Source: Streptomyces sp. DH5 (GTDB lineage: Bacteria; Actinomycetota; Actinomycetes; Streptomycetales; Streptomycetaceae). Taken from it: a stretch of DNA of 64,000 nt. The DNA lies in NCBI RefSeq assembly GCF_020873915.1, contig NZ_JAHWGP010000005.1, forward strand, positions 186,001 through 250,000. The letters run 5' to 3'. Below the pieces are notes generated by a model that had not been told where the DNA came from, made no database searches, and saw nothing but the letters and a program-made list of their open reading frames with translations. A program made the position numbers and the translations under genes. Below, in pieces: positions 54,889-64,000 of the stretch; position 1 is the stretch's first letter, and each line of letters begins with the position of its first letter.

Positions 54889-55293
54889 TCAGACGCGGCG
54901 GCGCTTCGGCGGACGGCAGCCGTTGTGCGGGGTCGGGGTGACGTCCTGGATGGAGCCGACCTCGAGGCCCGTGGCCTGCAGGGAGCGGATCGCGGTCTCA
55001 CGACCGGAGCCCGGGCCCTTGACGAACACGTCGACCTTGCGCATGCCGTGCTCCTGGGCGCGGCGGGCAGCCGACTCGGCGGCCATCTGCGCGGCGAACG
55101 GCGTGGACTTGCGGGAGCCCTTGAAGCCGACGTGGCCGGCGGAGGCCCAGGAGATCACGTTGCCCGAGGGGTCCGTGATCGACACGATGGTGTTGTTGAA
55201 CGTGCTCTTGATGTGCGCGTGGCCGTGAGCGACGTTCTTCTTTTCCTTGCGGCGCACCTTCTTGGCAGCGCCCTGACGACCCTTGGGGGGCAT
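54889..55293 (-). CDS. rpsK: 30S ribosomal protein S11
   Basis: This 134-residue S11 of normal length has '[20 protein letters not shown]', '[19 protein letters not shown]' and the RNA-binding end '[19 protein letters not shown]'. It follows rpsM by 64 bases. The usual neighbour rpsD (S4) is absent, as in other Streptomyces. Confidence 0.98.
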   Translation of the reverse strand: MPPKGRQGAAKKVRRKEKKNVAHGHAHIKSTFNNTIVSITDPSGNVISWASAGHVGFKGSRKSTPFAAQMAAESAARRAQEHGMRKVDVFVKGPGSGRETAIRSLQATGLEVGSIQDVTPTPHNGCRPPKRRRV

Positions 55294-55357
55294 CTATAAC
55301 TCCTACGGGAGGTGGTCGGTCCTGCAGCAAGACCGCTGGATGAGCGTCCGCTGAGGA

Positions 55358-55738
55358 CTACTTCTTGCCCGGCTTCTTCTTGCCGGCGATGGCGCGACGC
55401 GGGCCCTTGCGGGTACGCGCGTTGGTGCTGGTGCGCTGACCGCGGACGGGCAGACCGCGACGGTGGCGCAGACCCTGGTAGGTGCCGATCTCGACCTTGC
55501 GGCGGATGTCGGCCTGGATCTCGCGACGGAGGTCACCCTCGGTCTTGATGTTGTTGTCCACGAACTCACGGATCGCGACGAGCTGCTCCTCGGAGAGGTC
55601 GCGAACGCGGGTGTTCGGGTCGACACCGGTGGCGGCCAGCGTCTGCTGCGAAAGGGTTCGGCCGATGCCGAACACATAGGTGAGGGCGATCTCCACGCGC
55701 TTTTCGCGCGGGATGTCAACACCGGAAACGCGTGCCAT
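55358..55738 (-). CDS. rpsM: 30S ribosomal protein S13
   Basis: This 126-residue S13 has '[19 protein letters not shown]', '[20 protein letters not shown]' and the Lys-rich end '[15 protein letters not shown]' that contacts tRNA and 16S rRNA. It is separated from rpmJ by 191 bases containing a CGAGCC-GTGC-GGCTCG hairpin at 55839-55854, so it may have its own promoter. Confidence 0.98.
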   Translation of the reverse strand: MARVSGVDIPREKRVEIALTYVFGIGRTLSQQTLAATGVDPNTRVRDLSEEQLVAIREFVDNNIKTEGDLRREIQADIRRKVEIGTYQGLRHRRGLPVRGQRTSTNARTRKGPRRAIAGKKKPGKK

Positions 55739-55929
55739 TCAATGGCTCCAGTTAGTTGTCGGAGGTCTTCCACAGGACCGGATCCCTGCCCGCCGTACGA
55801 GGTACGGACCGGGTCCCCGGCCTCCGAACCGGGGGTGTCGAGCCGTGCGGCTCGGGACCTGCGTATGAACGTGTACTGCTCGCGTCGCGCGAAGTCTGCG
55901 GAAAGTCGCAGAGGGTCGATCGGCTGCGG

Positions 55930-56043
55930 TCAGCCCTGGCGCTGCTTGTGGCGCGGGTTGTCACAGATGATCATGACCCGGCCGTGACGGCGGATCACCC
56001 TGCACTTGTCGCAGATCTTCTTGACGCTCGGCTTGACCTTCAT
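55930..56043 (-). CDS. rpmJ: 50S ribosomal protein L36, zinc-binding form
   Basis: This 37-residue protein reads '[19 protein letters not shown]', then '[18 protein letters not shown]'. The zinc ligands Cys11, Cys14, Cys27 and His32 are all present, so this is the C+ form used when zinc is sufficient. Streptomyces usually keep a zinc-free paralogue elsewhere under Zur control. It lies 59 bases after infA. Confidence 0.96.
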   Translation of the reverse strand: MKVKPSVKKICDKCRVIRRHGRVMIICDNPRHKQRQG

Positions 56044-56102
56044 GGGTGTGAGGTTCTCCGGGTCAGTGCCATCACCCCGGCGCGCCGGGGAGCGGGCAAG
56101 AT

Positions 56103-56324
56103 CTACTTGTACCGGTAGACGATCCGGCCACGCGTCAGGTCGTACGGGGAGAGCTCCACCACGACCCGGTCGTCAGGGAGGATGCGGATGTAGTGCATGC
56201 GCATCTTGCCGCTGATGTGTGCCAGGACCTGGTGGCCGTTCTGGAGCTCGACCTTGAACATGGCGTTCGGAAGAGACTCGACGACAGTGCCCTCGATCTC
56301 GATGGCACCTTGCTTCTTGGCCAC
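56103..56324 (-). CDS. infA: Translation initiation factor IF-1
   Basis: This 73-residue OB-fold protein starts at a GTG: '[19 protein letters not shown]'. It has '[20 protein letters not shown]' and '[20 protein letters not shown]' as in all bacterial IF-1 proteins. It binds the 30S A site during initiation. An upstream extension of the frame is Arg/Ser-rich and not used. The 292-base gap to map holds no gene and should contain the promoter for infA-rpmJ and possibly the genes after them. Confidence 0.97.
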   Translation of the reverse strand: MAKKQGAIEIEGTVVESLPNAMFKVELQNGHQVLAHISGKMRMHYIRILPDDRVVVELSPYDLTRGRIVYRYK

Positions 56325-56616
56325 GCTTCGCCCTTCGAATCGACTACCTTGATCGACTCCGGCGTGCACCGAACGAGTACATGCAGACATGCGGGTGCAC
56401 AGGAGCCGACGCGTCAGTCTACGTCAGCGCACCCGGAAACACGAATCGGGAAATCCTGCCCCACCGAGGAGATCCTTAACCCGGGGGGACCCCGGAGTCC
56501 GCGCGGGACACCTCACGGGACGCGGGCGGCGGGCGCGACGCCGGAGCGCCTCACCGGGCGGCGGGCGGCGGGCGCCGGTCTCCGCCCGGCGGTCGCCGCC
56601 CGGGGCCGGGGGTGGG

Positions 56617-57453
56617 TCAGCCCAGCGGATCCGGTGCCGCGGTGACGCCCAGCTCCGCCAGCTTGGCCTTGCCGCCGTCGGGCGCCGTCAGGACCAGCGG
56701 GCCCTGCTCGGTGAGGGCGACGGAGTGCTCCCAGTGGGAGGACCAGGTGCCGTCGGTGGTGATGACGGTCCAGTCGTCGGAGAGGACCTCCGTCTTCGGG
56801 GTGCCCAGGGAGACCATCGGCTCGATGGCGAGGCAGAAGCCCGGGACGAGCTTCGGGCCCTTGCCCCGCTTGCGGTCGACGTAGTTCAGCAGGTGCGGGT
56901 CCATGTGCATCTCGGTGCCGATGCCGTGGCCGCCGTAGTCCTCGATGATCCCGTACTTGCCGCCGCCCGGCTTCGGCTGGCGGCGGATGTACGTCTCCAC
57001 GGCCCGGGAGATGTCCACCAGCCGGTTGCCCTGCTTCATGGCCGCGATGCCGGCCCACATCGACTCCTCGGTCACCCGGGACAGCTCGACCAGCTCCGGC
57101 GAGTGCCCGGACCCGACGAACGCCGTGTAGGCGGCGTCGCCGTGCCAGCCGTCGATGATGGCGCCGCAGTCGATGGAGATGACGTCCCCGTCCTTGAGGA
57201 CGACGTCGTCCGAGGGGATGCCGTGCACGACGACCTCGTTCACCGAGGTGCAGATGGTGGCGGGGAAGCCGCCGTAGCCGAGGAAGTTCGGCTTGGCACC
57301 GTGTTCGGCGAGGACCTTGCGCGCGACCTGGTCCAGATCCTTGGTCGTGGCCCCGGGCACGGCCGCCTCACGGGTGGCCGCGTGGATGGCCGCGACGACC
57401 AGCCCCGCCTCACGCATCTTGGCGATCTGCTCAGGGCTCTTGATCTGCACCAT
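56617..57453 (-). CDS. map: Methionine aminopeptidase, type I
   Basis: The protein has 278 residues from the ATG at 57453 ('MVQIKSPEQIAKMREAGLV'). The metal ligands are in 'ISIDCGAIIDGWHGDAAYT' (two Asp), 'EDYGGHGIGTEMH' (His), 'FCLAIEPMVSLG' (Glu) and 'WEHSVALTE' (Glu). It removes the initiator Met from nascent proteins. It follows adk after a strong hairpin, so it may be partly uncoupled from secY-adk. Confidence 0.97.
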   Translation of the reverse strand: MVQIKSPEQIAKMREAGLVVAAIHAATREAAVPGATTKDLDQVARKVLAEHGAKPNFLGYGGFPATICTSVNEVVVHGIPSDDVVLKDGDVISIDCGAIIDGWHGDAAYTAFVGSGHSPELVELSRVTEESMWAGIAAMKQGNRLVDISRAVETYIRRQPKPGGGKYGIIEDYGGHGIGTEMHMDPHLLNYVDRKRGKGPKLVPGFCLAIEPMVSLGTPKTEVLSDDWTVITTDGTWSSHWEHSVALTEQGPLVLTAPDGGKAKLAELGVTAAPDPLG

Positions 57454-57552
57454 GGGGACGAGGGCCTTTCGTGGATCAGGTAGGCGAACACTTCCAACGA
57501 TACGGGCGCCCGAACCCCCTCGGTCCCGCGGGCGGCCACCCCCGGCCATGCG

Positions 57553-57585
57553 ACAGCCGCGGCCCCGTACGGGGACCGCGGCTGT
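57553..57585 (-). terminator. Hairpin between adk and map
   Basis: ACAGCCGCGG (57553-57562) pairs with CCGCGGCTGT (57576-57585), and CCCC-GTAC-GGGG pairs inside, with one bulged A. It lies 16 bases after the adk stop and 99 bases before the map start. Confidence 0.8.
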
Positions 57586-57601
57586 GACGGACGGGAACGG
57601 A

Positions 57602-58255
57602 CTACTCGGCGCTCTTCAGCGCCTCCAGCGCCCGCCCGGTGACCTCGTCCACCGGACCCATCGCCGAGATCGTCACGACCAGGCCCTGCGCCCGGTAGTA
57701 GCCGATGATCGGCTCGGTCTGCGTGTGGTAGACCTCCAGCCGCGTCCGCACCGTCGACTCCGAGTCGTCGTCGCGCTGGTACAGCTCGCCGCCGCAGGTG
57801 TCACAGACACCTTCCTGCTTCGGCGGGCTGTACGTCACGTGGAACACGTGCGCCGAGTCCTTGCGGCACACCCGCCGCCCGGCGATCCGCTTGACGACCT
57901 CGTCCTCGGGGGCCTCGAGATCGAGCACCGCGTCCAGCTTGATGCCCTCGGTCTGCAGCAGCTCGTCCAGCGCCTCGGCCTGCGACACGTTGCGCGGGAA
58001 GCCGTCCAGCAGGAAGCCGCCGTCGGCGTCGGGCTGCTCCATGCGGTCCTTGGCCATGGCGATGGTGACCTCGTCGGGGACGAGGTTGCCGGCGTCCATG
58101 TAGGACTTCGCGAGCTTGCCCAGCTCCGTCTGCCGGCTGATGTTGGCGCGGAACAGGTCACCCGTGGAGATGTGCGGGATGCGCAGTTTCTCGGCAAGGC
58201 GGGTGGCCTGCGTACCCTTTCCGGCACCCGGCGGCCCGACGAGGACGATTCGCAT
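57602..58255 (-). CDS. adk: Adenylate kinase
   Basis: This 217-residue long-form enzyme interconverts ATP, AMP and ADP. The P-loop is 'MRIVLVGPPGAGKGTQATRL' (residues 1-20). 'DGFPRNVSQAEALDE' is the AMP site, and the lid near residues 125-160 includes three Cys ('RRVCRKDSAHVFHV', 'GVCDTCGGELYQRDDD'), suggesting a metal-bound lid. The start overlaps the secY stop by one base (TGATG). Confidence 0.97.
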   Translation of the reverse strand: MRIVLVGPPGAGKGTQATRLAEKLRIPHISTGDLFRANISRQTELGKLAKSYMDAGNLVPDEVTIAMAKDRMEQPDADGGFLLDGFPRNVSQAEALDELLQTEGIKLDAVLDLEAPEDEVVKRIAGRRVCRKDSAHVFHVTYSPPKQEGVCDTCGGELYQRDDDSESTVRTRLEVYHTQTEPIIGYYRAQGLVVTISAMGPVDEVTGRALEALKSAE

Positions 58256-59568
58256 CAGCGGAGGAACCCTTCGTAATTGCGCTGCTGGAGCTGGCTCTCG
58301 ATCTGCTTCACGGTCTCGAGACCGACACCCACGATGATCAGGATGCTGGTCCCGCCGAACGGGAAGTTCTGGTTTGCCCCGAAACCAGCCAACGCCATTG
58401 TCGGCACGAGAGAGATCAGGCCCAGATACAGCGAACCCGGCCAGGTGATCCGGTTGAGTACGTAGCTGAGGTACTCAGCGGTCGGTCGGCCAGCCCGGAT
58501 GCCCGGGATGAAGCCACCATACTTCTTCATGTTGTCGGCGACTTCTTCGGGGTTGAAGGTGATCGCCACGTAGAAGAAGGCGAAGAAGACGATCAACAGG
58601 AAGTACAGGATGATGTGGAACGTCGCGCCGGTGTCCGCGAGGTTCTTCGTGATCCAGGCCGCCCAGCCCGCGTTGGAGTTCGAGAACTGCACGATCAGCG
58701 CGGGAATGTAGAGCAGCGACGAGGCGAAGATGACGGGAATGACACCCGCCTGGTTCACCTTCAGCGGGATGTAGGTGGACGTGCCGCCGTAGGAACGGCG
58801 GCCGATCATGCGCTTGGCGTACTGCACCGGGATCCGGCGCTGGGCCTGCTCGACGAAGACGACCAGGGCGACCATGACGAAGCCGACGACCATGACGGTG
58901 CCGAACTCGATCCAGCCGTCCGCCAGGCTGCCCTGCTCCTTGATGGCCCACAGGGCGGAGGGGAAGGTCGCGGCGATCGAGATGAACATCAGGATCGACA
59001 TGCCGTTGCCGATGCCGCGGTCGGTGATGAGCTCACCGAGCCACATCACGGCGGCCGTACCGGCGGTCATGGTGATGACCATGGTCACGGTCACGAAGAT
59101 CGACTGGTCGGGGACGATCTGCCCGGCGACGGGGCAGCCCGGGAAGAGGGAGCCGCTGCGGGCGGTGGCCACCAGGCCGGTGCCCTGGAGAATGGCCAGC
59201 GCGACCGTCAGATAACGGGTGTACTGCGTGATCTTCGCCGTGCCGGCCTGGCCCTCCTTCTTCAGGGCTTCCAGACGCGGGATCACGACGGTCAGCAGCT
59301 GCAGGATGATGCTCGCCGTGATGTACGGCATGATGCCCAGCGCGAAGATCGTGATCTGGAGCAGCGCGCCGCCGCTGAACATGTTGACCAGACCCAGCAG
59401 GCCCTGGCCGGCCTCAGCGTTGTCGATACAGGCCTGGACGTTGCGGTAGTCGACACCCGGGATCGGGACGTTCGTACCGATGCGGTACACGACGATGATG
59501 CCGAGCGTGAAGAGCAGCTTCTTGCGCAGGTCGGGCGTCTTGAACGCCCGGGCGAACGCGGTGAGCAC
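58255..59568 (-). CDS. secY: Protein translocase subunit SecY
   Basis: This 437-residue channel protein has ten transmembrane helices. The GTG at 59568 follows GCAGGAGGCACC and opens 'VLTAFARAFKTPDLRKKLLF'. 'RIGTNVPIPGVDYRNVQ' with the plug region, 'ALGIMPYITASIILQLLTVV' and the cytoplasmic loop 'VNQAGVIPVIFASSLL' are family hallmarks. It follows a strong terminator after rplO, so secY-adk should have its own promoter in the 174 bases upstream. Confidence 0.98.
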   Translation of the reverse strand: MLTAFARAFKTPDLRKKLLFTLGIIVVYRIGTNVPIPGVDYRNVQACIDNAEAGQGLLGLVNMFSGGALLQITIFALGIMPYITASIILQLLTVVIPRLEALKKEGQAGTAKITQYTRYLTVALAILQGTGLVATARSGSLFPGCPVAGQIVPDQSIFVTVTMVITMTAGTAAVMWLGELITDRGIGNGMSILMFISIAATFPSALWAIKEQGSLADGWIEFGTVMVVGFVMVALVVFVEQAQRRIPVQYAKRMIGRRSYGGTSTYIPLKVNQAGVIPVIFASSLLYIPALIVQFSNSNAGWAAWITKNLADTGATFHIILYFLLIVFFAFFYVAITFNPEEVADNMKKYGGFIPGIRAGRPTAEYLSYVLNRITWPGSLYLGLISLVPTMALAGFGANQNFPFGGTSILIIVGVGLETVKQIESQLQQRNYEGFLR

Positions 59569-59742
59569 GGTGCCTCCTGCGACCCCCCGCGCAACTGCGT
59601 CAAGGGTGACGGTCTTGAGATTCCGACTAAGGACGATTACGTAACGGTCAACTGCCGCGGTGAGTGCCCCGTATGGGGCCCTCGAGGTCAATGGGCAGCG
59701 CAGGCCACCTTACCGGCGACACCGCCACCCTAGGAACGACCA

Positions 59743-59776
59743 ACCGGGGATACCCCATTTGTGGGGTATCCCCGGT
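59743..59776 (-). terminator. Terminator between rplO and secY
   Basis: ACCGGGGATACCCCA (59743-59757) pairs perfectly over 15 bases with 59762-59776 around a TTTG loop. It lies 36 bases after the rplO stop. It marks the end of the spc operon and its separation from secY-adk. Confidence 0.92.
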
Positions 59777-59812
59777 CGGGATCGCTCTACGTCATCGAGA
59801 CACCTGACGAAG

Positions 59813-60268
59813 TCAGACGAGCTCGGTGACGGTACCGCCGGCGGCGGTGATCTTCTCCTTGGCGGAGCCGGAGACGGCGTCGACCGTCACCTGCAGCGCC
59901 ACGGAGATCTCGCCCTGGCCCAGGACCTTGACGAGGCTGTTCTTGCGCACGGCGCCCTTGGCGACCAGGTCCTCGACCGTGACCTCTCCGCCCTCGGGGT
60001 AGAGGGAGGCGAGCTTGTCCAGGTTGACGACCTGGAACTCGGTCTTGAACGGGTTCTTGAAGCCCTTGAGCTTCGGGAGACGCATGTGGAGGGGCATCTG
60101 GCCACCCTCGAAGCGCTCCGGAACCTGGTAACGGGCCTTGGTGCCCTTGGTACCACGACCGGCCGTCTTACCCTTCGACGCCTCACCACGACCGACACGG
60201 GTCTTCGCGGTCTTGGCGCCGGGGGCGGGACGGAGGTTGTGGATCTTGAGCGGGTTGTTCTCCGCCAT
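59813..60268 (-). CDS. rplO: 50S ribosomal protein L15
   Basis: This 151-residue L15 runs from the ATG at 60268 ('[20 protein letters not shown]'). '[20 protein letters not shown]' is the basic rRNA-binding arm and '[20 protein letters not shown]' the core. It is the last gene of the spc operon, two bases after rpmD. Confidence 0.98.
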   Translation of the reverse strand: MAENNPLKIHNLRPAPGAKTAKTRVGRGEASKGKTAGRGTKGTKARYQVPERFEGGQMPLHMRLPKLKGFKNPFKTEFQVVNLDKLASLYPEGGEVTVEDLVAKGAVRKNSLVKVLGQGEISVALQVTVDAVSGSAKEKITAAGGTVTELV

Positions 60269-60270
60269 GA

Positions 60271-60453
60271 TCAGTCGACCTCCTCGACCGTCACGAGGTG
60301 GCGGACGGTGTGCACCATTCCGCGGAACTCGGGGCGGTCCTCCTTGACGACCTGCGTGTTGATGCCCTTGAGACCAAGGGAGCGCAGGGTGTCGCGGTGG
60401 TTCTGCTTGCTGCCGATGTAGGACTTGACCTGCGTGATCTTGAGCTGCGCCAT
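60271..60453 (-). CDS. rpmD: 50S ribosomal protein L30
   Basis: This 60-residue L30 is the short bacterial form: '[20 protein letters not shown]' then '[16 protein letters not shown]'. It lies between rpsE and rplO with gaps of three and two bases. Confidence 0.97.
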   Translation of the reverse strand: MAQLKITQVKSYIGSKQNHRDTLRSLGLKGINTQVVKEDRPEFRGMVHTVRHLVTVEEVD

Positions 60454-60456
60454 GAC

Positions 60457-61062
60457 CTACGCACCCGCCCCGGCACGCGCACGGAGAAGAGCCGCGGGAG
60501 CGACGTCCTCGAGGGGCAGACCACGGCGGGCCGCGATCTCCTCGGGACGCTGCAGACCCTTGAGGGCCGCCACGGTCGCGTGCACGATGTTGATCTGGTT
60601 GTCGGAGCCGAGCGACTTCGACAGCACGTCGTGGATACCGGCGCACTCGAGCACGGCGCGCACCGGACCACCGGCGATCACACCGGTACCGGGCGACGCG
60701 GGCTTGAGCAGCACGACGCCGGCAGCCTTCTCACCCTGGATGGGGTGCGGGATGGTGCCCTGGATGCGGGGGACCTTGAAGAAGTGCTTCTTGGCCTCCT
60801 CAACGCCCTTGGCGATGGCGGCCGGCACCTCCTTGGCCTTGCCGTATCCGACACCCACGGTGCCGTCACCGTCGCCCACCACGACCAGCGCGGTGAAGCT
60901 GAAGCGACGACCACCCTTCACAACCTTGGCGACACGGTTGATCGCGACGACGCGCTCAACGTATGCGGTCTTCTCGGCGGCAGCTGCGCCGCCGTCACGG
61001 CCCTTCCGGTCCCGCCGCTCGCCGCCACCGGCACCGCCACCGCGGCGCTGGGGTCCAGCCAT
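60457..61062 (-). CDS. rpsE: 30S ribosomal protein S5
   Basis: This 201-residue S5 has a Gly/Arg-rich N-terminal extension of about 30 residues, then '[20 protein letters not shown]' and '[19 protein letters not shown]'. It governs decoding accuracy. The C-terminal tail has Arg/Ala residues as in other actinobacteria. The start is the ATG at 61062. Confidence 0.98.
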   Translation of the reverse strand: MAGPQRRGGGAGGGERRDRKGRDGGAAAAEKTAYVERVVAINRVAKVVKGGRRFSFTALVVVGDGDGTVGVGYGKAKEVPAAIAKGVEEAKKHFFKVPRIQGTIPHPIQGEKAAGVVLLKPASPGTGVIAGGPVRAVLECAGIHDVLSKSLGSDNQINIVHATVAALKGLQRPEEIAARRGLPLEDVAPAALLRARAGAGA

Positions 61063-61103
61063 TGGAATTACCTCTCTCTGTTTCCGCTAGCTACGGAACC
61101 GAC

Positions 61104-61487
61104 TCAGAACTTGAGTCCGGCTTCGCGGGCGGCGTCCGCCAGGGCGGCGATGCGCCCCGCGTACCTGTTGCCACCGCGGTCGAACACGACAGCCTCGACA
61201 CCGGCGGCCTTGGCGCGCTCCGCGACCAGGGCACCGACCTGCTGGGCCTGCGAGGACTTGTCGGCCTCGCCACCGCGGATCGACGCGTCCAGCGTGGACG
61301 CCGAAGCCAGCGTGTGACCCTTCAGGTCGTCGATCACCTGCGCCACGATGTGGCGGTTGGAACGAGTCACGACCAGGCGAGGACGCTCGGCAGTACCAGA
61401 GACGTTCTTGCGGATCCGGATGTGACGACGCTTGATAGCAGCACGCTTGTAGGCGTCGCCCTTGAGGATCTTCTGCCCGTATGCCAT
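61104..61487 (-). CDS. rplR: 50S ribosomal protein L18
   Basis: This 127-residue 5S rRNA-binding protein has '[20 protein letters not shown]' and '[19 protein letters not shown]' at its end. It lies three bases after rplF, with rpsE 41 bases downstream. Confidence 0.98.
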   Translation of the reverse strand: MAYGQKILKGDAYKRAAIKRRHIRIRKNVSGTAERPRLVVTRSNRHIVAQVIDDLKGHTLASASTLDASIRGGEADKSSQAQQVGALVAERAKAAGVEAVVFDRGGNRYAGRIAALADAAREAGLKF

Positions 61488-61490
61488 GGC

Positions 61491-62030
61491 TTACTTACCC
61501 GCCTTTCCGACCTTGCGGCGGATGACTTCGCCCTCGTACTTGACGCCCTTGGCCTTGTACGGGTCGGGCTTGCGCAGCTTGCGGATGTTCGCCGCAACCT
61601 CGCCGACCTTCTGCTTGTCGATGCCCTCGACCGAGAAGCGGGTGGGGGCCTCCACCTTGAAGGTGATGCCCTCGGGCGCCTCGATCGTGATCGGGTGGCT
61701 GTAGCCCAGGGAGAACTCCAGGTTGGAACCCTTGGCGACAACGCGGTAACCGACACCGCTGATCTCGAGCTTCTTCACGTAACCCTGGGTCACGCCGGTG
61801 ATCATGTTCGCCACCAGCGTGCGGGACAGGCCGTGCAGGGCCTTGTTCTGACGCTCGTCGTTGGGGCGGGTGACGTTCAGGACGCCGTCCTCACCCTTGG
61901 CGATCTCGATCGGCGACACGACGGTGTGGTTCAGCGTGCCCTTGGGGCCCTTCACCGTGACCGTCTGGCCGTCGATGGTGACGTCCACGCCGGCGGGAAC
62001 CGCGATGGGGAGCTTGCCGATGCGCGACAT
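61491..62030 (-). CDS. rplF: 50S ribosomal protein L6
   Basis: This 179-residue L6 consists of two related domains: '[20 protein letters not shown]' opens the first and '[19 protein letters not shown]' the second. The signature '[19 protein letters not shown]' is at the C-terminus. It lies 24 bases after rpsH. Confidence 0.98.
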   Translation of the reverse strand: MSRIGKLPIAVPAGVDVTIDGQTVTVKGPKGTLNHTVVSPIEIAKGEDGVLNVTRPNDERQNKALHGLSRTLVANMITGVTQGYVKKLEISGVGYRVVAKGSNLEFSLGYSHPITIEAPEGITFKVEAPTRFSVEGIDKQKVGEVAANIRKLRKPDPYKAKGVKYEGEVIRRKVGKAGK

Positions 62031-62054
62031 AGCTGTTTCCTCCGTTCCCTTCTG

Positions 62055-62453
62055 CTACCAGACGTAGGCGAGGACTTCCCCACCCACGCCCTTCTTGCCG
62101 GCCTGCTTGTCGGTGAGGAGCCCGTGCGACGTGGAGATGATCGCCACGCCGAGGCCACCGAGCACCTTCGGCAGGTTGGTGGACTTCGCGTACACCCGGA
62201 GACCGGGCTTGGAGATCCGCTTGATGCCCGCGATGGAGCGCTCACGGTTGGGACCGAACTTCAGGTCCAGGACGAGGTTCTTGCCGACCTCGGCGTCCTC
62301 GACCTTCCAGCCCGTGATGAAGCCCTCCTGCTGGAGGATCTCCGCGATGTGCGACTTGATCTTCGAGTGCGGCATCGCCACGGTGTCGTGGTACGCCGAG
62401 TTCGCGTTCCGCAGACGCGTAAGCATGTCTGCGATCGGATCAGTCATGGTCAT
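62055..62453 (-). CDS. rpsH: 30S ribosomal protein S8
   Basis: This 132-residue S8 runs from the ATG at 62453 ('[20 protein letters not shown]'), the length usual in Streptomyces. The signature is '[20 protein letters not shown]'. The frame extends upstream to 62609 without protein character. A 234-base gap separates it from rpsN; I see no gene or strong hairpin there, so it may hold an internal promoter. Confidence 0.98.
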   Translation of the reverse strand: MTMTDPIADMLTRLRNANSAYHDTVAMPHSKIKSHIAEILQQEGFITGWKVEDAEVGKNLVLDLKFGPNRERSIAGIKRISKPGLRVYAKSTNLPKVLGGLGVAIISTSHGLLTDKQAGKKGVGGEVLAYVW

Positions 62454-62687
62454 GAATTGGCCTTCGGCCTCTCTCGCCGGGGTTTCCTGGTGCGCCATCC
62501 CTCTCCCCGATCCGAGACGGGACGGGTGCGGCGCGGTGGACCTACGGCGTAGTAAGCAAATATGAGCGGGCGTAGCCCGCGTATGGGCACGGCAGGCGCC
62601 CAACCCCACAAGCCTAAGCCATGCGGGGTGGGCCTCCCGCCGTTCCCACTGCTTACCGAGAGCCCTGGGAGCCGGGGATTACCCGGA

Positions 62688-62873
62688 CTACCAGGAGCTC
62701 TTGGTCACGCCCGGCAGCTCGCCACGGTGAGCCATCTCACGAAGGCACACGCGGCACAGGCCGAACTTGCGGTACACGGAGTGCGGACGACCGCAGCGCT
62801 GGCAGCGGGTGTAGCCGCGCACTCCGAACTTGGGCTTGCGAGCAGCCTTCGCGATGAGAGCCTTCTTCGCCAT
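62688..62873 (-). CDS. rpsN: 30S ribosomal protein S14, type Z (zinc-binding)
   Basis: This 61-residue S14 has a zinc ribbon of two CxxC pairs ('[21 protein letters not shown]' in outline: Cys24, Cys27, Cys40 and Cys43). It is the short zinc form, expected under zinc sufficiency. The start at 62873 is five bases after rplE. Confidence 0.97.
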   Translation of the reverse strand: MAKKALIAKAARKPKFGVRGYTRCQRCGRPHSVYRKFGLCRVCLREMAHRGELPGVTKSSW

Positions 62874-62878
62874 CTCGC

Positions 62879-63436
62879 TCACGCCTCCTTGAACGGGAAG
62901 CCGAGGTGACGGAGAAGGGCGCGGCCCTCTTCGTCGTTGGTCGCCGTGGTCACCACGGTGATGTCCATACCCCGGACACGGTCGATCTTGTCCTGGTCGA
63001 TCTCGTGGAACATGACCTGCTCCGTGAGACCGAAGGTGTAGTTGCCACGGCCGTCGAACTGCTTGGGGGACAGGCCGCGGAAGTCGCGGATGCGCGGGAG
63101 CGCGAGCGACAGGGTGCGGTCCAGGAACTCCCACATGCGGTCGCCACGGAGCGTGACGTGGGCACCGATCGGCTGGCCCTCACGCAGCTTGAACTGCGCG
63201 ATGGACTTGCGGGCCTTGGTGACGGCCGGCTTCTGACCGGTGATCGTGGTGAGGTCGCGGATGGCGCCCTCGATCAGCTTGGAGTCGCGGGCGGCGTCGC
63301 CCACACCCATGTTGACCACGATCTTGACGAGGCCGGGAACCTGCATGACGTTCTCGTAGGAGAACTGCTCGCGCAGCTTGCCCGCGATCTCCTCGCGGTA
63401 CTTCGTCTTCAGACGCGGAGTGGTGGTGGTCGTCAT
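62879..63436 (-). CDS. rplE: 50S ribosomal protein L5
   Basis: This 185-residue L5 binds 5S rRNA and the P-site tRNA. It has '[20 protein letters not shown]' and '[19 protein letters not shown]'. Its ATG overlaps the rplX stop by one base (TGATG). Confidence 0.98.
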   Translation of the reverse strand: MTTTTTPRLKTKYREEIAGKLREQFSYENVMQVPGLVKIVVNMGVGDAARDSKLIEGAIRDLTTITGQKPAVTKARKSIAQFKLREGQPIGAHVTLRGDRMWEFLDRTLSLALPRIRDFRGLSPKQFDGRGNYTFGLTEQVMFHEIDQDKIDRVRGMDITVVTTATNDEEGRALLRHLGFPFKEA

Positions 63437-63759
63437 CAGATGTCCTCACCCGTCCGCTTGGCAACGCGGATCTTGTTGCCCTCGTCGTCGAAGCGGTAAC
63501 CGACGCGCGTGACGACCTTGTTCCCGTCCTTCTCCACGACCAGCTGGACGTTGGAGACGTGGATCGGGGCCTCGGTGGTCACGATGCCGCCGGCCTGCGA
63601 ACCGCGAGCGGTCGGACCGGCCTTGGTGTGCTTCTTGACCCGGTTGACACCCTCGACCAGGACACGCTCGTCGCGCGGGTAAGCGGCAATGACCTTGCCC
63701 TGCTTGCCCTTGTCCTTGCCGGTGATGACCTGGACCAGGTCACCCTTCTTGATCTTCAT
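63436..63759 (-). CDS. rplX: 50S ribosomal protein L24
   Basis: This 107-residue L24 has the KOW motif '[20 protein letters not shown]'. I chose the ATG at 63759, ten bases after GGAGG; the GTG two codons upstream sits too close to that site. It lies two bases after rplN. Confidence 0.97.
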   Translation of the reverse strand: MKIKKGDLVQVITGKDKGKQGKVIAAYPRDERVLVEGVNRVKKHTKAGPTARGSQAGGIVTTEAPIHVSNVQLVVEKDGNKVVTRVGYRFDDEGNKIRVAKRTGEDI

Positions 63760-63761
63760 GC

Positions 63762-64000
63762 TCACAGCACCTCCGGCGCGAGGGAGATGATCTTCATGAA
63801 CTTCTTCTCGCGCAGCTCACGGCCGACCGGGCCGAAGATACGGGTGCCACGAGGGTCGCCGTCGTTCTTCAGAATGACGGCGGCGTTCTCGTCGAAGCGG
63901 ATGTACGAGCCGTCCGGACGGCGGCGCTCCTTGACGGTGCGAACGATGACCGCCTTGACGACGTCACCCTTCTTCACGTTGCCACCGGGGATCGCGTCCT
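63762..64000 (-). CDS. rplN: 50S ribosomal protein L14, 5' end outside the window
   Basis: The C-terminal 78 codons of L14 are present. '[20 protein letters not shown]' leads to '[21 protein letters not shown]' in outline, and the end is '[11 protein letters not shown]'. The start and about 44 residues lie beyond base 64000. Confidence 0.96.
   Translation of the reverse strand, partial: DAIPGGNVKKGDVVKAVIVRTVKERRRPDGSYIRFDENAAVILKNDGDPRGTRIFGPVGRELREKKFMKIISLAPEVL

Overview
The window comes from a high-G+C actinomycete that is almost certainly a Streptomyces. Codon third positions are G/C-saturated, GTG starts are common and GTGA start/stop overlaps are frequent. Two HrcA-type CIRCE operators sit upstream of groES-groEL1. 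The order groESL1, t6A genes, alr/nnr, acpS/glmS/coaA/glmM, rplM-rpsI, then the rpoA, secY and spc ribosomal operons is the chromosomal-core order I know from this genus. No identification beyond genus is claimed. No tRNA, rRNA, CRISPR array, transposase or integrase was seen.

Layout. 1-3.4 kb: the 3' part of a secreted PL3-type pectate lyase, then groEL1 and groES. 3.4-9.5 kb: two translationally coupled polysaccharide-deacetylase lipoproteins, a SAM methyltransferase with a THUMP-like domain, a Uma2-type protein, an LCP wall ligase and a LacI-family regulator. 9.7-22.4 kb: one leftward operon for an FG-GAP beta-propeller protein, a LamG protein, a 2301-residue RHS/YD-repeat protein with a Hint protease and C-terminal toxin, and a GTGA-coupled putative immunity gene. 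22.7-31.3 kb: tRNA t6A genes (tsaD, tsaB, tsaE) with rimI, a hydrolase, alr and nnr, interrupted by a YkuD-like protein without catalytic residues and a 57-codon ORF under an iron-box-like palindrome. 31.5-40.2 kb: a secreted beta-helix protein, a SigB/F-type sigma factor, a 43-codon membrane ORF coupled to acpS, then acpS, glmS, a lipoprotein, coaA and glmM. 40.5-43.9 kb: rpsI and rplM, a GT87-like membrane glycosyltransferase and an anchored secreted protein. 44.1-52.0 kb: an operon resembling poly-gamma-glutamate capsule genes (CapA-, CapB- and CapC-like) with a tandem Cache/HAMP membrane protein and an NlpC/P60 protein, plus a divergent lipoprotein. 52.0-64.0 kb: truA, rplQ, rpoA, rpsK, rpsM, rpmJ, infA, map, adk, secY, rplO, rpmD, rpsE, rplR, rplF, rpsH, rpsN, rplE, rplX and a partial rplN, all leftward.

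The core segments serve translation, wall-precursor supply (glmS, glmM, alr), CoA and lipid supply (coaA, acpS) and folding. Two accessory blocks stand out: the RHS toxin operon at 9.7-22.4 kb and the capsule-like operon at 44.1-52.0 kb. The second is set among universally conserved ribosomal genes. Its twin Cache/HAMP protein with no output domain, lying between capB and capA, is my best candidate for an undescribed component.
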